A stretch of DNA of 22,365 bases, from IMG/VR virus record IMGVR_UViG_3300043398_000212, positions 1 to 22,365 of that record; one strand, written 5' to 3'. Shown piece by piece: positions 20,198 to 22,365 of this stretch. Origin of the DNA: a virus. Position 1 is the first letter of the stretch. Each line of letters begins with the position of its first letter. The notes beneath the pieces are model-generated. The model saw nothing but the letters and a program-made list of their open reading frames with translations, did not search any database and was not told the origin of the DNA. The position numbers and the translations under genes are program-made.

Positions 20198-22365
20198 GTT
20201 CTATAATGAAACAATACATGGACAGTCCTTCACAGGCACTCCCGCCTCTTACCTTCACGGAAATGTAGGCGACAGGTGTAAGGCAATCATTGACATTGAA
20301 ACAGAACTTTCTACTGAAAGCGACACGGGTGAAGAATTTATCATTTCCGGTGGCAACAAAATAACAAGGACGACGGGTTCTTTTTTGGAGGAAGGTTTTT
20401 TCCCTGGTCAAACACTTAATATTAACGAAATTGGTGGCACAAGCCAAACGGCAGAAATAGAATTGGTATTCGTTACCGATGATTATTTTACCTATACCGT
20501 AAATTCAGGTTCTTTTTCTAACGGCACTTATCCTGATGGTGCAGGAACCGGAAACGTAGAAGCCATTGTTATTGACAATATTACTGCGGTAATACACAGA
20601 TTTGGCATAATTGGCAACGAAGATACAACTTCATATAAATCACCCTACAACGGTGCAACGCAAGAATTTAAAGCAATAGGGCTTACTGTAGGTGCAACAG
20701 TAAGCGGAACTTATAAGAATGGAACCCAAAGTGACGAGAGCCTAACAATTAAATACAACTCCAACACAGCGGGTGTCCATTCGCTAACTATTACCCATTA
20801 CTTCAAAATCACCCCGTTTTATCTCGATGAATTTGCAGGGGACTTAGATGCCGGAACCATTCCCGCTTTTTTACTTGGCTCCAATTCGGATAAATACGTT
20901 TTTGAATCTGAATTAAGGTTTGACATCAACAACCCAAACAACAGGATAATCGAATCTTTCGACAGATACAAAGGCAGCGTAGGTTGGTATGGCGAACAAC
21001 TCGACAACCAGGATGCTGCTTTCACGATTGACTCAGTAGATTTTCTGAATGTAGATACCGGAGAAACACTTGAAACGATAAAGCCCGATATTACTACAAG
21101 AGTTACCATAGGTATAACCGGAACTTTCAACTCCACGACTGCTTTTGTAGCTAATATCGGCACGACTAAAAATGCGGACATTTATCAGGCTTCGCAGAAT
21201 GACTTTGAAACAACCTTTTTGTGGAGTAGCCTGTATGTAAAGGGCGAAAACAGGGCTTTGGGTGCTGACAAGTTGCGAAAAATGACCGTTGCTTATGTTT
21301 CCGGTACAGAGGCAACTGTTACGCTTGAAATCAAATATACCAATCTTTCTTCTATTGATAGCGGTGATAATTTTTTACTGTCGCTTTCAATCGCAGACCA
21401 AAGCCTTGCCCTTCCCGCACAAAATAAATGCACCCTTTTAATTGCCTATGATGCTTATTTGATAGATTCTTTTGCTAATGTACCAGGGCTTTTGACTTGG
21501 AGCAATGCAGAGGTTTTTTCGCATGAAATGAATGTGGCTTCGACAGGTAAAACCTCATACAGAGGTTGGCCGAAAGACGGATTACAGGTTAAATTTTCGG
21601 CAATACTTGGGACAGATTGCACATTAACCGGACTCAAATACGGGGTTTGTGCCTATGATGGTGAAACATTGTTTGATATAAATTCGTTTTCCGCACCGCT
21701 TGGAACACCTACAATAGATTCAAACGGCGTTCAACACTTCAACATTGATTCAACCAGAGGATTTAAACTTGATTCTGCTGATCCGTTCAATCGGGTTTAC
21801 TTGGAAACCACAAGTATGTCCCCGATAACCATTGCCGGACGTTGCGGAATTAAAATAGGCTGGCAGGATTGGCAAAGGAACGATGAAGTTGACACGGTTT
21901 TTATTGATACCGGAAACCCAAACGAGAATTTGAACCGATTGGCAAGCAATTACGCGGCCAATGGTTATAAATTATATGTTTTTGTAAAAGCAGATGTAAG
22001 TTACCAGGGTGGGCTTTCGACAGAATACACAAACCTTGTAAATCTCGATGCTTACCAGTTTGAACTTGACGACAATCCCACGCCTGAATGGAGTGCAGAT
22101 ACGAAAATTTACAACACCAATGGCGATGAAATTGGTGCGATAGACTTAAATGGGTTTAACAATATCGAAATTACACTCACTCCTGATGGCGGGGACACTT
22201 CTATTTATACCGGACTTGAAGGAATTGTCAGGATAGAAAAACAGGGCCATGCCGGAGAGGAAATTCACGAACTAAGTACATTCAGGGATTCATACGATGA
22301 AAACCCGCTTGTGCCGGACGTAGGACAAACCTATGCTAAAATAACCGATAACACAACGGATTTGG
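20181..22365 (+). CDS. Large tail-tip / receptor-region protein (3' end outside window)
   Basis: One frame stays open from 20175 to the window end, giving at least 728 residues from the TTG at 20181 (LNSIEFYNETIHGQSFTG...). It overlaps the preceding gene by 17 nt. The sequence is beta-rich and Asn/Thr/Gly/Asp-rich throughout: GATVSGTYKNGTQSDESLTI, NNPNNRIIESFDRYKGSVGW, YVSGTEATVTLEIKYTNLSS, STRGFKLDSADPFNRVYLE. This suggests a chain of sandwich domains as in tail-tip, baseplate-hub or receptor-binding proteins. There is no signal peptide, catalytic motif or coiled coil. The place after tape measure and hub candidate supports a distal tail role. Which host structure it binds cannot be told, and no specific family is recognised. 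Confidence 0.75.
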   Translation, partial: MLNSIEFYNETIHGQSFTGTPASYLHGNVGDRCKAIIDIETELSTESDTGEEFIISGGNKITRTTGSFLEEGFFPGQTLNINEIGGTSQTAEIELVFVTDDYFTYTVNSGSFSNGTYPDGAGTGNVEAIVIDNITAVIHRFGIIGNEDTTSYKSPYNGATQEFKAIGLTVGATVSGTYKNGTQSDESLTIKYNSNTAGVHSLTITHYFKITPFYLDEFAGDLDAGTIPAFLLGSNSDKYVFESELRFDINNPNNRIIESFDRYKGSVGWYGEQLDNQDAAFTIDSVDFLNVDTGETLETIKPDITTRVTIGITGTFNSTTAFVANIGTTKNADIYQASQNDFETTFLWSSLYVKGENRALGADKLRKMTVAYVSGTEATVTLEIKYTNLSSIDSGDNFLLSLSIADQSLALPAQNKCTLLIAYDAYLIDSFANVPGLLTWSNAEVFSHEMNVASTGKTSYRGWPKDGLQVKFSAILGTDCTLTGLKYGVCAYDGETLFDINSFSAPLGTPTIDSNGVQHFNIDSTRGFKLDSADPFNRVYLETTSMSPITIAGRCGIKIGWQDWQRNDEVDTVFIDTGNPNENLNRLASNYAANGYKLYVFVKADVSYQGGLSTEYTNLVNLDAYQFELDDNPTPEWSADTKIYNTNGDEIGAIDLNGFNNIEITLTPDGGDTSIYTGLEGIVRIEKQGHAGEEIHELSTFRDSYDENPLVPDVGQTYAKITDNTTDL

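Noticed and set aside
1-22365. CRISPR array, insertion sequence, integrase or attachment site
   Set aside because: No regularly spaced repeats, no transposase or recombinase motifs and no terminal repeats were seen.

Overview
This window is part of a tailed bacteriophage or prophage genome, most likely from a host in the phylum Bacteroidota. It carries a phage replication helicase, a terminase pair, and an HK97-type head module (portal, prohead protease, capsid) followed by a long-tail module with a tape measure. No sheath or other contractile-tail gene is visible, so a siphovirus-like particle is the best guess. Three things point to Bacteroidota: an AT-rich sequence, start codons that mostly lack a Shine-Dalgarno sequence, and a match to the Bacteroidota promoter form TTG-N19-TAnnTTTG. 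No integrase, attachment site, endolysin, rRNA or tRNA was recognised, so lifestyle and lysis cannot be read from this window.

Layout. (1) 1-1822, rightward: the 3' part of a DnaB-type helicase (it begins before the window), a 58-residue protein, and a protein joining a coiled coil to a DnaA domain IV DNA-binding region without the DnaA ATPase. (2) 1823-2361: no gene, but a dense set of long-range complementary segments that looks like a multi-domain structured RNA of about 450 nt. This is the most unusual part of the window. (3) 2362-4726, rightward: eleven small tightly packed genes, including a two-helix membrane protein and a DnaJ-like zinc protein. Four junctions share the string TAAACCATG and several others are ATGA overlaps. 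(4) 4704-7655, leftward: TerL, TerS, two small proteins, a NinG-like protein and a four-cysteine protein, read from a consensus-like promoter at 7671-7700. (5) 7706-14292, rightward: portal, 25-residue microprotein, protease, capsid, small head protein, a protein with a signal peptide, two connector or completion candidates, the tail tube candidate and a small protein. (6) A strong intrinsic terminator at 14321-14352 ends 3 nt before the next start codon. (7) 14356-19840: two pre-tape-measure proteins, the 872-residue tape measure, a 578-residue tail hub candidate with a membrane-like segment, and a small exported or membrane protein. (8) 19841-22365: a leftward-facing terminator, a small helical protein, and the first 728 codons of a large tail-tip or receptor-region protein that runs off the window.

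How it fits together: part 1 serves genome replication, with the helicase and possibly an origin-binding factor. Part 4 packages DNA through the portal of part 5 into the capsid matured by the protease. Parts 5 to 8 build the tail in the usual order. Many neighbouring genes overlap by 1-4 nt, which suggests translational coupling. Assignments for connector, completion, chaperone and hub proteins rest mainly on gene order.
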